The translations under genes were made by a program, and so were the position numbers. DNA of 64,000 nucleotides, from positions 1 to 64,000 of the forward strand of contig LBST01000004.1 in NCBI GenBank assembly GCA_000991135.1, written 5' to 3'. The notes beneath the pieces are model-generated. The model did no database searches, was not told where the DNA came from, and saw only the letters and a program-made list of their open reading frames with translations. Below, one piece after another: positions 8,501-17,941 of this stretch. Within the stretch, counting starts at the first letter, position 1. The number at the start of each line of letters is the position of its first letter. The stretch comes from Candidatus Roizmanbacteria bacterium GW2011_GWC1_37_12. Lineage in GTDB: Bacteria > Patescibacteriota > Microgenomatia > UBA1406 > GWC2-37-13.

Positions 8501-9430
8501 ATGGATAATTTCCTGCTGTCCGTCATCATCCCTGTTTATAACGAAGAAAACAATATTAAACCCCTTCTTGACCGCCTTATCCCTGTTGTCAAAAAACATA
8601 ACTACGAGATCATTTTTGTCGACGACGGAGCGACTGATAAAACCGCCCTGCTGATAAAACAGCAAATAAAAAAAAATCAAAACATTAGGTTAATTTCCTT
8701 TTACCGCAACTTCGGCCACCAGATGGCCTTATCGGCCGGATATGAAATTGCCCGAGGTGACGCTGTCGTATCCATTGATGCTGATCTTCAGGATCCGCCA
8801 GAAGTGATCGACAGCATGATAAAAAAGTGGCAAAGAGGGGCGAGTATTGTCTATGCCAAAAGAAACGAAAGGTATGGCGAGAGTTATTTCAAATTAAAAA
8901 CCGCCTCACTTTTTTATAAATTAATTAACTTTCTTTCTGACACCCCTATTCCGACTGAGGTCGGTGATTTCAGACTTTTGGACAAAAAAGTAGTTTTATA
9001 CCTCAACAACTTAAAAGAAAAACCGAGTTTTTTGCGAGGACTGGTTGCTTGGCCTGGATTTTCAACCGAATATGTCTATTTTAAAAGAAATAAAAGATTC
9101 TCTGGAGAGACTCATTATGGTTTTTTCAAAATGGTCAACTTTGCCCTTGATGGGATCATGTCTTTTTCCACAAAACCATTAAGGTTGGCGACTTATTTCG
9201 GATTTTTGTCCGCGGGCTTGGGATTCTTGGGGATCATCTATGAAATCTTAAAAAAAATCTTTTATCCGGAATCTTTTGTCATTGGCTGGATCGGTATCTT
9301 TATCGCCGTCATGTTTTTGGGAGGAATCCAGCTGGTGACAATCGGAATCATCGGCGAATATATTGGTAAAATATATCAAGAGATTCAAAACCGTCCTAAG
9401 TACTTAATTAAAGAAAAGGTCAATCTATGA
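8501..9430 (+). CDS. Family 2 glycosyltransferase, GtrB/DPM1-like with C-terminal TM helices
   Basis: LSVIIPVYNEENNIKPLLDRL...IIFVDDGATDKT...SIDADLQDPPEVI. Confidence 0.9.
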   Translation: MDNFLLSVIIPVYNEENNIKPLLDRLIPVVKKHNYEIIFVDDGATDKTALLIKQQIKKNQNIRLISFYRNFGHQMALSAGYEIARGDAVVSIDADLQDPPEVIDSMIKKWQRGASIVYAKRNERYGESYFKLKTASLFYKLINFLSDTPIPTEVGDFRLLDKKVVLYLNNLKEKPSFLRGLVAWPGFSTEYVYFKRNKRFSGETHYGFFKMVNFALDGIMSFSTKPLRLATYFGFLSAGLGFLGIIYEILKKIFYPESFVIGWIGIFIAVMFLGGIQLVTIGIIGEYIGKIYQEIQNRPKYLIKEKVNL

Positions 9431-9576
9431 AAAAAGTCGGGGTAGTCTTAATTGCAATTGGTCTTGGCCTTTTGACATTTGTCGTCTTTAATTTTGTCAA
9501 AGAAAAAACAAAAATGGCTTCGCCTATCCCTGAAGAAGAGGGAGTGAAAGTAATCTTCGTCACGCCAGCAAAGTAA
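9427..9576 (+). CDS. Small single-TM protein (49 aa), translationally coupled to the glycosyltransferase
   Basis: ATGA 4-nt overlap with the previous stop; MKKVGVVLIAIGLGLLTFVVFNFVKEKT...; below the supplied ORF track size cutoff. Confidence 0.5.
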   Translation: MKKVGVVLIAIGLGLLTFVVFNFVKEKTKMASPIPEEEGVKVIFVTPAK

Positions 9577-9578
9577 AC

Positions 9579-9938
9579 TTATGGTCCTGTTTCAAGGTTA
9601 AACTTGAAAATGTTACCGCCGCCTCCCAAGAAAATAATATCAATGATATTCAATATTAAATAAGCCGAGACAAATAAAATAAATCCAATCAAGGCGTACC
9701 TCAAAGTCCCCTGGGCTTTTTTTACTTTTTCCGCATTGCCAAATGAAGTCAGATAGCGGAAACTCCCCATGACAAACATGACAAAAAGAACCAAGATGAT
9801 AAACGCCGAAGCCATTGTCAAAATATTTCCGAAGACAATTTCAAGACACTTTAAAGTAGGAACGCCGTCAACCACGCATTCGCCCCATTCATCAAGCGCT
9901 TGCGCATAAACTGGAAAAGCAGGTAGTAAATTTATCAC
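9579..9938 (-). CDS. TrbC/VirB2-like pilin family membrane protein
   Basis: Signal-like N-terminus and two TM segments; same architecture as the neighbouring ORF. Confidence 0.6.
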   Translation of the reverse strand: MINLLPAFPVYAQALDEWGECVVDGVPTLKCLEIVFGNILTMASAFIILVLFVMFVMGSFRYLTSFGNAEKVKKAQGTLRYALIGFILFVSAYLILNIIDIIFLGGGGNIFKFNLETGP

Positions 9939-9949
9939 AGCGAAGAATT

Positions 9950-10321
9950 TTATTTAACTAATTCTGGAAAACAAATGCTCCTTGTTATACCCAGACCACA
10001 GCCTTCGGGAAAGAAAATAGTTTCGACAACGCCAACAATAGCCAAAACAACAAAAATAAGAATCACTCCAACGAGCGCCGCTTGTATTTTTTCTCTCGCT
10101 TTGTCAACGTTTTCTTTGTTTCCGCCTGAAGTAATCCAAGATAAAGCGCCTAAAAGTAGGTAAATCATGGCAATCAGCCCGGCGACGACAAAAAACATTC
10201 TAACAATAAAAGTCAAAACCTGGTCAAAAGGAGGAATCGTGAATCCTAAGTTAACCGCGGCCGAAGTAATATTAGGAAGAGGTTGGCTTTGTTGAGCTAA
10301 AAAAGTAAATAACGCTAGCAT
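9950..10321 (-). CDS. TrbC/VirB2-like pilin family membrane protein
   Basis: Two TM segments with charged linker SGGNKENVDKAREKIQAALVGVILIF. Confidence 0.65.
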   Translation of the reverse strand: MLALFTFLAQQSQPLPNITSAAVNLGFTIPPFDQVLTFIVRMFFVVAGLIAMIYLLLGALSWITSGGNKENVDKAREKIQAALVGVILIFVVLAIVGVVETIFFPEGCGLGITRSICFPELVK

Positions 10322-10360
10322 ATGAAAAAAAGTATAAAGAAAATTTTTTGTCTTGTCAAC

Positions 10361-11878
10361 TCAATCGTCGTGAGAGCGAAACTGCAAAGCCTCGGCAACC
10401 GCCTCTGATTCAATGATTTCTTTTCCATCAAGATCAGTAATAGTTTGAGCAATTTTAATGGTCTTGAAATAACTTCGGGCAGAAAGAGAAAGACGTGAAA
10501 TCGCCTGTTTCAAAAGGTTGAGAGCTTGACTGCTCAATCGGCAAAATTTTTTAATTTCCGAAGTCCCCATCTCGGCATTGGTGTAGATTTTTGAATTTTT
10601 GAATCTTTGCTTCTGTTTGTTTCTCGCTCTTAAGACGCGTCCCCTGATGATTTCACTCGATTCAGAAAGCGTGTCTGTCATCAGGTCGCCTTCGAGGACC
10701 GGCGGGACATCAACGTGTAAGTCGATTCGGTCCAAAAGCGGCCCTGACAATCTTTTTTTGTATTTTAAAATCGCACCGGGTAGGCAGCGGCAGGATTTTT
10801 TCGGATGACCTAGATATCCGCATGGGCAAGGATTGGAAGCAGCCAGTAATAAAAACCTACAGGGAAAAGTCAGGCTTCCCTGGGCGCGGGAAATTGTGAT
10901 TATCCCATCCTCCAATGGCTGACGAAGGGCCTCAAGGACAGTTCGCGGAAATTCGGAAAACTCGTCCAGAAAAAGCACTCCGCGATGAGCTAAGGAGACT
11001 TCGCCCGGAGCCGGATGGCTCCCGCCGCCGACCAGTCCGATGCGGGAGATAGTATGGTGGGGCGACCGGAAAGGCCTTTGAGAAATATACTGTGAATCTT
11101 TTATGAGGCCTGTCACCGAATAAATCTTGGTAATCTCTAAGATTTCTTCTTTGTCCAAATCCGGAAGGATCGAAGGAAAAGCCCGGGAAAGAAGCGTCTT
11201 TCCTGTTCCTGGCGGGCCTTTAAAGATGATGTTATGAAATCCGGCGGCAGCGATCTCGCAAGCTCGTTTGGCCGTCGCCTGGCCTTTGATGTTTTCAAAC
11301 AAATAATTATCTTCATAGCTGACATGGTTTTTTTGTTCTTGATGAGGGTATTGAGTGAGAAGGATCTCGGCGTTGAGGTGCAAAATCAACTCGGCCAAGG
11401 CATTGACAGGAAAAATTTCTATCCCGTCAACTAGGGCGGCTTCAGTAACGTTGGCCCAAGGAACAAAAATCTGATTGATTTTTTTTGACCTCGCCAGAAG
11501 GGAAATCGACAGAACTCCCGGCACTTTTCTTACCTCCCCTTCAAGTGATAGCTCGCCGACGAAAAGACTTTTTTTCAGCTGGTCCTTTTTTACCATGCCG
11601 GCCGCAGCCAAGATGCCGATCGCAATCGGCAGGTCAAAGGCAGAACCAATTTTGTGAATATCAGCCGGCGCTAAATTGATCGTCAATCTAGTGTCGGGCA
11701 TCTCAAAAGACGTATTGACAATCGCTGCCCTCACCCTTTCTTTGGCCTCGTCGACTGATTTGTCAGGCAGACCGACGATGGTAAATCCGGGAAAACCCCG
11801 CTCGGCGACGTCAACCTCGACGGTAATCAAAACGCCGTCTAAACCAATTGTTGTTCCAGATAATACTTTAGCCAACAT
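10361..11878 (-). CDS. comM: YifB/ComM family Mg-chelatase-like AAA+ ATPase
   Basis: VDVAERGFPGFTIVGLPDKSVDEAKERVRAA..., Walker A FKGPPGTGKTLLSRAF, SNPCPCGY. Confidence 0.95.
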   Translation of the reverse strand: MLAKVLSGTTIGLDGVLITVEVDVAERGFPGFTIVGLPDKSVDEAKERVRAAIVNTSFEMPDTRLTINLAPADIHKIGSAFDLPIAIGILAAAGMVKKDQLKKSLFVGELSLEGEVRKVPGVLSISLLARSKKINQIFVPWANVTEAALVDGIEIFPVNALAELILHLNAEILLTQYPHQEQKNHVSYEDNYLFENIKGQATAKRACEIAAAGFHNIIFKGPPGTGKTLLSRAFPSILPDLDKEEILEITKIYSVTGLIKDSQYISQRPFRSPHHTISRIGLVGGGSHPAPGEVSLAHRGVLFLDEFSEFPRTVLEALRQPLEDGIITISRAQGSLTFPCRFLLLAASNPCPCGYLGHPKKSCRCLPGAILKYKKRLSGPLLDRIDLHVDVPPVLEGDLMTDTLSESSEIIRGRVLRARNKQKQRFKNSKIYTNAEMGTSEIKKFCRLSSQALNLLKQAISRLSLSARSYFKTIKIAQTITDLDGKEIIESEAVAEALQFRSHDD

Positions 11879-12034
11879 ATAAATAAAACAGTTTAAGGTT
11901 TAACAGTTTTCTCTCCATTTGTCTATAGACTATACGCTACAAAACCATACTTCTAGATTGTCATGGCGGTTTAATTTTCTCGATATCAAATGCGGTTGAA
12001 AATGCGAAAAATTTATTCTAATATTTTCTCTGCT

Positions 12035-12358
12035 ATGGCAGTAATGCATATTGACAAAGGTGCTTTTCAAAAAGAAGTCTTAGACCATAAAGGCCTGGTT
12101 TTTGTTGATTTTTACGCCGACTGGTGCGGGCCATGTAAGATGACTGAACCGATTATCGAAGAACTAGCCAAAGAGTTAACTGGCGTCAAATTCGTCAAGG
12201 TCAATGTCGATGAAAATCAAGAATTGGCTTCTTCTTACCAGGTTTTTTCCATCCCGACTTTCATGATTTTTAAAGACGGTCAGGCTGCCCATCAATTTGT
12301 CGGCGCCATGGGCAAAGAAGGCTTTTTGCAGGAAATCAAGACCGTAAAACCCGAATAA
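12035..12358 (+). CDS. trxA: Thioredoxin
   Basis: FVDFYADWCGPCKMTEPIIEELAKE...VNVDENQELASSYQVFSIPTFMIFKDG. Confidence 0.93.
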   Translation: MAVMHIDKGAFQKEVLDHKGLVFVDFYADWCGPCKMTEPIIEELAKELTGVKFVKVNVDENQELASSYQVFSIPTFMIFKDGQAAHQFVGAMGKEGFLQEIKTVKPE

Positions 12359-12749
12359 CTTTTCCATGGACTACTTTAAGCCCTAAGTGGACTCTCGCCA
12401 AAAGATAGACCGCCAAGGTTGCTAACCATCTTATTGATGAGGTTATTGGAGCGTGCAAGCCGACGACGACTTTTTCGTCGCTTAAGGGCAGTTTGATATT
12501 TTGATAAGAGGAAAATTGGTTCGACGAAGTCGTCTTCAGACCCATTTTTTTTAAATCAGGCGGAAGCTCTATCGAATCCTCTCGGGGAGAGATAAACGGC
12601 CTGACTTCACCCTCCATTTTGTGCTCGACGACTTCTTTTATCTCAAATTTTTCCGCCGCCATCGGCTCGGCTTCTTTGGGCAGGCTGACGCGGTTGTCTT
12701 TTTTATATTTTTTCAACAAATCGTCGATTGCGGTAAAATTCTTGGTCAT
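12336..12749 (-). CDS. Hypothetical protein
   Basis: Intact ORF with acidic/proline-rich N-terminal part. Confidence 0.4.
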   Translation of the reverse strand: MTKNFTAIDDLLKKYKKDNRVSLPKEAEPMAAEKFEIKEVVEHKMEGEVRPFISPREDSIELPPDLKKMGLKTTSSNQFSSYQNIKLPLSDEKVVVGLHAPITSSIRWLATLAVYLLARVHLGLKVVHGKVIRVLRS

Positions 12750-12784
12750 AAAATGATTATACCATCCATAGGTAAAGGGATCTT

Positions 12785-13030
12785 TTATTTTTTAGCCTCT
12801 ACTCTTACTAAATAACGGGCGATAGTAATAATAAAATGAAAAGGATAACCAACTGATTTTAGAAGATTTATTCCTATTTTAATCATCAGTCCGTCTTTTA
12901 ATCTCGCCCCCCCCACGATCAAATTTTCTGCTGCAGAAACTCTATCTCCTATTTCGCTCGTACTTAAAAAACTTTTAGAATTATTGCCTTCTATCATTAT
13001 TTGTTCCGTATTGTACCGAAATAGTGACAA
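12785..13030 (-). CDS. Hypothetical protein containing a G8 homopolymer in its coding sequence
   Basis: Intact ORF; GTG GGG GGG GCG encodes VGGA. Confidence 0.35.
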   Translation of the reverse strand: MSLFRYNTEQIMIEGNNSKSFLSTSEIGDRVSAAENLIVGGARLKDGLMIKIGINLLKSVGYPFHFIITIARYLVRVEAKK

Positions 13031-13032
13031 AA

Positions 13033-13064
13033 ATAAAAGATGTGGTCAAATTTTGAAGATTACA
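13033..13064 (+). repeat. Imperfect direct repeat, copy 1, flanking ORF 13085-13738
   Basis: ATAAAAGAtgtgGTCAAATTTTGAAgATTACA. Confidence 0.6.
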
Positions 13065-13084
13065 GGATTAGGAAAAAAATATTA

Positions 13085-13738
13085 TTATTTTAATTTAAAA
13101 TTATTAACAATTGACTGCAATTTAGGTGCAAAAGAAGATCTGTCAGCTAGAGAAGTAGCAAAATTTGAAGGTAATGGACTTGAAGCAAATAAATTTATGT
13201 AGAATTGTTCTTTTCCACCAAATAATCTAATTCCAGAAACATTAATAATCGGCACTTTTAATTTTTGGTTAATTTTTTTTCCGTGGTGTGAGGTTAGCGT
13301 TGCACTTATTAAAGCAATCGGCTTAATACCATCAGGAAGTTTTTTCCCGATCACAATATCGCCTGTCGGGCCCCATTCTTGAAAAGCTTTTTTCTCAATA
13401 AAATCCACAGTTGAAGGAGTCAGTGCAACAACTATATCTCGATCGTCTTTTAAAGTTTCCCTCAACATTAATTTGATTAAAACTTCAAGACCTAGAGCTT
13501 CAATATTATCTGACGGAAAATGCGGATCTTCTGCCCACCTAATTAATTTATTTTTGTAATCGGCCAATCGTCGTGAAGAATATTTACTTTCTGGAAAAAC
13601 TATTTTTTGACCATCAACAATAAAAATTGGATTATCGCCTTTTTCTGCAAAAGCCTCAAGAAGTAAATCTCTTAAAGATGGATTTTTTATCTTTTCGATT
13701 TCTTCGGAAACATAAAAACTCCCATGTGTCTCAATCAT
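13085..13738 (-). CDS. Hypothetical protein
   Basis: 217-aa intact ORF, no family recognised. Confidence 0.55.
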   Translation of the reverse strand: MIETHGSFYVSEEIEKIKNPSLRDLLLEAFAEKGDNPIFIVDGQKIVFPESKYSSRRLADYKNKLIRWAEDPHFPSDNIEALGLEVLIKLMLRETLKDDRDIVVALTPSTVDFIEKKAFQEWGPTGDIVIGKKLPDGIKPIALISATLTSHHGKKINQKLKVPIINVSGIRLFGGKEQFYINLFASSPLPSNFATSLADRSSFAPKLQSIVNNFKLK

Positions 13739-13778
13739 AATTTGATTATTATATCATCTTAAATCATCGTTCCTCAGA

Positions 13779-13807
13779 ATAAAAGAAGTCAAATTTTGAA
13801 AATTACA
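13779..13807 (+). repeat. Imperfect direct repeat, copy 2
   Basis: ATAAAAGAaGTCAAATTTTGAAaATTACA. Confidence 0.6.
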
Positions 13808-14130
13808 TTTTTGAGGTAGCCCATTTTACACCTCAGAGGTGAAAATATTAACCTATAAATAAGGATTGAATTATGGCTGATAGGATTTTAATACTTGGGA
13901 CAGAAGAAGTAAGGCGGAGACAATTAGAAGAATGCCTTTGAAACCTTTTTCAAGAATCTTTTGTTCTTTTGAACAATTGTTTTGACTATTGGAAAATGTG
14001 GATATTGATTTTGTTCCAGGTAATCTTGAAAGCGTTTCTTTTCCGCCCCTTCTTGGAAACCATAAAGTCATTGAAAGATTTTAATAGATTATGATCAGGT
14101 TGTCAAGAGGCGACAAAATAGGTTAAAGAG

Positions 14131-14652
14131 TTAGCGGGCTAATGAGATTTTTAAAAGGAAATTCGATAAGAAACGATAACCGTAAAAAAAGGAAAAGGTG
14201 TAGAAAAAATCAGACAGTAAAGTGTTGCGGAAAAACGGTAGACCCATGATATAACTCTGCCATAAACCATCGAGGGTTTTCGGGTACATAGAGCCGGGAG
14301 AGGCCCAGACGCCAAAGTTGGTGACGGCGAAAAACAAAACCGAGGAAAATAGACTAGCCAATACCAACGATTGCCATCGATTATTTTTAATCAATCTTCC
14401 GACCAAAACCGTCAGTATAAAACTTAAGTAAACATAAACAATCGTGTTGTGAAATCCCAGGAAGACATCGGAAATCAACATCGCTAATATTGGAATCAAC
14501 AAAGCAATTTTATTTTTGAAATGAAAGCCGGAAAATAAAGCCAGTCCTCCGATCGGAGCAAAATTTGGAGGATGAGGAATTAATCTGGCAAAAACCGCTA
14601 ATAAAATTATTGCCAAATATGAAGCGACTTTTAATATTTTTCTATTTTCCAT
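14131..14652 (-). CDS. Polytopic membrane protein, DUF6580/ECF S-component-like
   Basis: ARLIPHPPNFAPIGGLALFSGFHFKNK...AMLISDVFLGFHNTIVYVYLSF; gene context with cobalamin genes. Confidence 0.65.
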   Translation of the reverse strand: MENRKILKVASYLAIILLAVFARLIPHPPNFAPIGGLALFSGFHFKNKIALLIPILAMLISDVFLGFHNTIVYVYLSFILTVLVGRLIKNNRWQSLVLASLFSSVLFFAVTNFGVWASPGSMYPKTLDGLWQSYIMGLPFFRNTLLSDFFYTFSFFYGYRFLSNFLLKISLAR

Positions 14653-15014
14653 TCAATTTTGTCGCCCGGCTTCAATTTATAACTGCCAGCGCCGACAGTT
14701 GCCATCTTGGCATTGACATAAAAAGCCCAATATTCTTTATCAGCACTTTTCGCTTCTATTCCATTAATCCCGATAATATAAGCATTAGCGCCGTCGCCCT
14801 TTGTCACAATATCTTCTTTTTCTTTGGTTAAATCCAGAGCGGTTTTGCCCTTGGCGATTTCTTGTTTGTTAAAAACTTTTTGGCCGGTAACCTTTAAATA
14901 AACTGTAATTTTTTCCTGAACAACTGATTTTTTATTGGGTTTATACTGATAAAAAAAATACCAACCAGAACCAAGCAGGATTAACAACCCTAAAAACAGA
15001 ATAATTTTTTTCAT
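14631..15014 (-). CDS. DUF4430 (transcobalamin-like C-terminal) domain secreted/anchored protein
   Basis: TM anchor; TALDLTKEKE...GANAYIIGINGIEAKSADKEYWAFYVNAKMATVGAGSYKLKPGDKIEWKIE. Confidence 0.75.
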   Translation of the reverse strand: MKKIILFLGLLILLGSGWYFFYQYKPNKKSVVQEKITVYLKVTGQKVFNKQEIAKGKTALDLTKEKEDIVTKGDGANAYIIGINGIEAKSADKEYWAFYVNAKMATVGAGSYKLKPGDKIEWKIEKY

Positions 15015-15024
15015 AGCTTGATTA

Positions 15025-15525
15025 TTATACAACAACTTCGCGGCCGCGATTGTAAAACCGGGCCAGGGTAAAGAAAAGGTCTGAAAGCCGGTTAAGATAA
15101 ATAATTATATTATTATATTGTTTTATTGCTACAACTTTTCTCTCGGCGCGACGGCAAACAACGCGAAGTATTTGAAACCAGGCTGAAGCTTCTGTCCCCC
15201 CAGGCAAAATAAATTTATTAAGCCTTGGCAGCTTTTTATCCAGTTGGTCGATCTTATCTTCAAAGCCCTTAATGCTTATGTCTAAATATTGTAAATTAAT
15301 TTTCATTCCAGACAAACAAGACATTATTTTATAAAGATCTTTTTGTATAGATACAAGAAATTGTCTGGTCTTCTTGTCTTTTACTTTAGTAGTTACAAGA
15401 CCTACAAAGCTCGTTAGTTCGTCAACGGCGCCGTTGGCTTCGATTTGAAGATCAGACTTGGAAACTCGCTTGCCGCCAAAAAGAGAAGTAGTTCCTTTAT
15501 CGCCGGTTTTGGTGTAGATTGGCAT
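15025..15525 (-). CDS. pduO: ATP:cob(I)alamin adenosyltransferase, PduO type
   Basis: MPIYTKTGDKGTTSLFGGKRVSKSDLQIEANGAVDELTSFVG ... LRVVCRRAERKVVAI ... YLNRLSDLFFTLAR. Confidence 0.92.
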   Translation of the reverse strand: MPIYTKTGDKGTTSLFGGKRVSKSDLQIEANGAVDELTSFVGLVTTKVKDKKTRQFLVSIQKDLYKIMSCLSGMKINLQYLDISIKGFEDKIDQLDKKLPRLNKFILPGGTEASAWFQILRVVCRRAERKVVAIKQYNNIIIYLNRLSDLFFTLARFYNRGREVVV

Positions 15526-15526
15526 A

Positions 15527-17938
15527 TTAGCATTCAGAGTAACCGCAGCCATAGCACTTTTTACAGCCCTCTTCGTGGACCAAGGTCGCCTCGCCGCAGG
15601 TCGGACAGATGTCAAATGAGGTCGAAGGCGCCACTTGGGATTGTATCAAGCTTGGTTGGGTGACGGTTGTCACCAATTTTGGAGTTTCTTTGACCTCTTC
15701 GTGCATCGCGCCATTGCCCTGTAATTTCTTGGCGTCGCCGTTTAATCCGTAGTGCATGGAAAGCACTTTGGCGACGGCGTCGGGCAGACTCCTAATCTTG
15801 TCTTTGCCGAATCCGCTTGATCTGGCGCCGCCTATCCCTTGAAGCTGGCTGATGATTTCATGGACTCGCTCGGCAACAGGCAGGTGAGAGGAAAACCGCA
15901 AAGCTACAGAAACCATTCTTCCTAGTCCCTCTGCCATCGCATAAATATCGCTTCCAGCTTTACCTATCGTAATAAACATTTCCAAAGGCTCGGGCGGATC
16001 GCCGCCATTGGTGTTAAGGGTGATGAAGGCCATGCCAACTGGCGTCTGGATTTTGTAAGTCGCTCCCCTAACAACCATCGGCCTTGGTTTGACAGTATAA
16101 GGAGCTGTGACAACGGTTTTTGCTTCTTCTTTTTTATCGTCCTTGCGCTCCAAAACACCCGGTCTGGAACCATCTCTCATATAAGCAATCCCCTTACAGC
16201 CGAGTTTATAAGCCAAAGTGTAGAGTTTTTTGACGTCCTCAACCGTGTGGCTGCGGGGCGCGTTCACTGTCTTTGAAATTGACGCGTCGACATACTTTTG
16301 GATGACGGCCTGGACTGTAACGTGGTCTTCTGGAGTCAGGTCGTTGGCCGAGACAAACCAATCAGGTCTCTTTATTTTTCCGGCCTTGACTTCTTTTTCG
16401 TGTTTTTTAAACCAGGCGTCATAGAGGTAATGGCGGATGACATGGTCGCCCAGCCTGTCGTGGCGATTGAATTCAAACTCGTAGACCGGCTCGATGCCGC
16501 TTGTTGTCTCTGCCATCAAGGAGGTTGAACCAGTCGGCGCCTGCATGAGAAGGAGTGAGTTTCTGATGCCGTTTTTCTTGATTGATTTTTTGACGTTGTC
16601 TGTCAACTGACTGACGAATTTTCCCTCCAAAAACAGTTTTCGATCATATTTCGGGAAATTTCCCTTTTCTTTGGCAAAAATCGACGACGCCAGATAAGCC
16701 TCGTCCCTGATAATTTTGTAGACCTTGTCGATAAATTCCAAAGATTCAGGCGAGCCGTAACGCAAATGAAGCTTGATTAAAGTGTCGCCAAGCCCCATTG
16801 TCCCGAGGCCGATTCGTCTTTCGCCTTCAAACTGGGTCTTGCGGATTCCCGGGAATATATAAGGATCCATGTCAACGACGTTGTCTTGGAAGCGGACGGC
16901 AGTGCGGACGATTTTTTTTAGCCGGGAAAAATCAAACTCTCCTTTTTTATCTATGTTTTTGCCCTTGACCAGTGCGGAAAGATTGATCGAACCGAGGTTA
17001 CAGACGCCCCAGGCCGGAAGCCCCTCTTCTCCACATGGATTGACACAGATGACTTTGTTCCAATAGTAGTTATTATATAGTTTATTATATCTTTCAAGAA
17101 AGACCACACCGGGCTCGGCTGACTTCCAGGCCGCCTCAGCAATCAAATCCCAAATTTTCCTCGCCTTGACGATCTTGTGGACGATGACTTTCTTGCCCAT
17201 TTTCTTCCAAGCTTCCAAGTCGCCTGTCCATTTCTCATCATATTCAGGGTCTTTGAAGTCCGGAAAAACAAGTGGCCAATCAGCGTCTTTTTCAACCGCC
17301 TCCATAAAAGTGTCGGAAACACAAAGAGACAGATTGGCGCCGTTAATCCTATTCAAATCCTGTTTGACGGTAATGAACTCTTCGATGTCAGGATGCCAGT
17401 CCCAAAGCATGAGCATAAGGGCTCCCCTCCTTGTCCCGCCTTGCTGGATGATGTCTTTTGTCGCCACCGAGAAAAGCTCGGCCCAATTGATCGGCCCTGA
17501 AGAAAAACCATTGACTTTTTTTACCCTGGCGCCCCTCGGCCGCAAAGATGATAGATTAATGCCGACGCCGCCGCCTCGAGCCATAATCTCAATCATCTGC
17601 CTTAAGGTTTCCAAAATCCCGCCTCTTGAATCCTGGGGCGAAGGGATGACAAAACAGTTATAAAAAGAGACGGCAAAACCAGTGCCGGCACCAGACAAAA
17701 TTCTGCCTCCGGGCACGTATTCAAAGTCTTTTAAGACCGAATAAAATTCTTTTTCCCACTTGTCTGCCGAAGCTTTTTTAGCGAAGGCGGATTTTTTATA
17801 TCTTTTTTCAACTTCGGAGGCAGCCTTTGCTATCCTCAACCACATTTCCTCTGGTTTTTTTTCCAGAGACTTGCCGGTTTTATCCTTTAATGAATATCTA
17901 TCTAAAAAAACCTTTTCCGATATTCCTGTTAATTTCAT
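15527..17938 (-). CDS. nrdJ: Adenosylcobalamin-dependent (class II) ribonucleoside-diphosphate reductase
   Basis: YVPGGRILSGAG, RGGGVGINLSSLRPRG, NPCGEEGLPAWGVCNLGSINLS, LLLMQAPTGSTS, C-terminal CPTCGEATLVHEEGCKKCYGCGYSEC. Confidence 0.95.
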   Translation of the reverse strand: MKLTGISEKVFLDRYSLKDKTGKSLEKKPEEMWLRIAKAASEVEKRYKKSAFAKKASADKWEKEFYSVLKDFEYVPGGRILSGAGTGFAVSFYNCFVIPSPQDSRGGILETLRQMIEIMARGGGVGINLSSLRPRGARVKKVNGFSSGPINWAELFSVATKDIIQQGGTRRGALMLMLWDWHPDIEEFITVKQDLNRINGANLSLCVSDTFMEAVEKDADWPLVFPDFKDPEYDEKWTGDLEAWKKMGKKVIVHKIVKARKIWDLIAEAAWKSAEPGVVFLERYNKLYNNYYWNKVICVNPCGEEGLPAWGVCNLGSINLSALVKGKNIDKKGEFDFSRLKKIVRTAVRFQDNVVDMDPYIFPGIRKTQFEGERRIGLGTMGLGDTLIKLHLRYGSPESLEFIDKVYKIIRDEAYLASSIFAKEKGNFPKYDRKLFLEGKFVSQLTDNVKKSIKKNGIRNSLLLMQAPTGSTSLMAETTSGIEPVYEFEFNRHDRLGDHVIRHYLYDAWFKKHEKEVKAGKIKRPDWFVSANDLTPEDHVTVQAVIQKYVDASISKTVNAPRSHTVEDVKKLYTLAYKLGCKGIAYMRDGSRPGVLERKDDKKEEAKTVVTAPYTVKPRPMVVRGATYKIQTPVGMAFITLNTNGGDPPEPLEMFITIGKAGSDIYAMAEGLGRMVSVALRFSSHLPVAERVHEIISQLQGIGGARSSGFGKDKIRSLPDAVAKVLSMHYGLNGDAKKLQGNGAMHEEVKETPKLVTTVTQPSLIQSQVAPSTSFDICPTCGEATLVHEEGCKKCYGCGYSEC

Positions 17939-17941
17939 ATT

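Noticed and set aside
13874-13942. Possible UGA recoding (MADRILILGTEEVRRRQLEECL-TGA-NLFQESF...)
   Set aside because: UGA is used as a normal stop elsewhere in the window (e.g. glycosyltransferase stop 9428-9430) and the continuation does not look conserved; decay is simpler
13871-14071. 66-aa minus-strand ORF
   Set aside because: Composition looks non-coding and it is antisense to a probable decayed + ORF; not called as a gene
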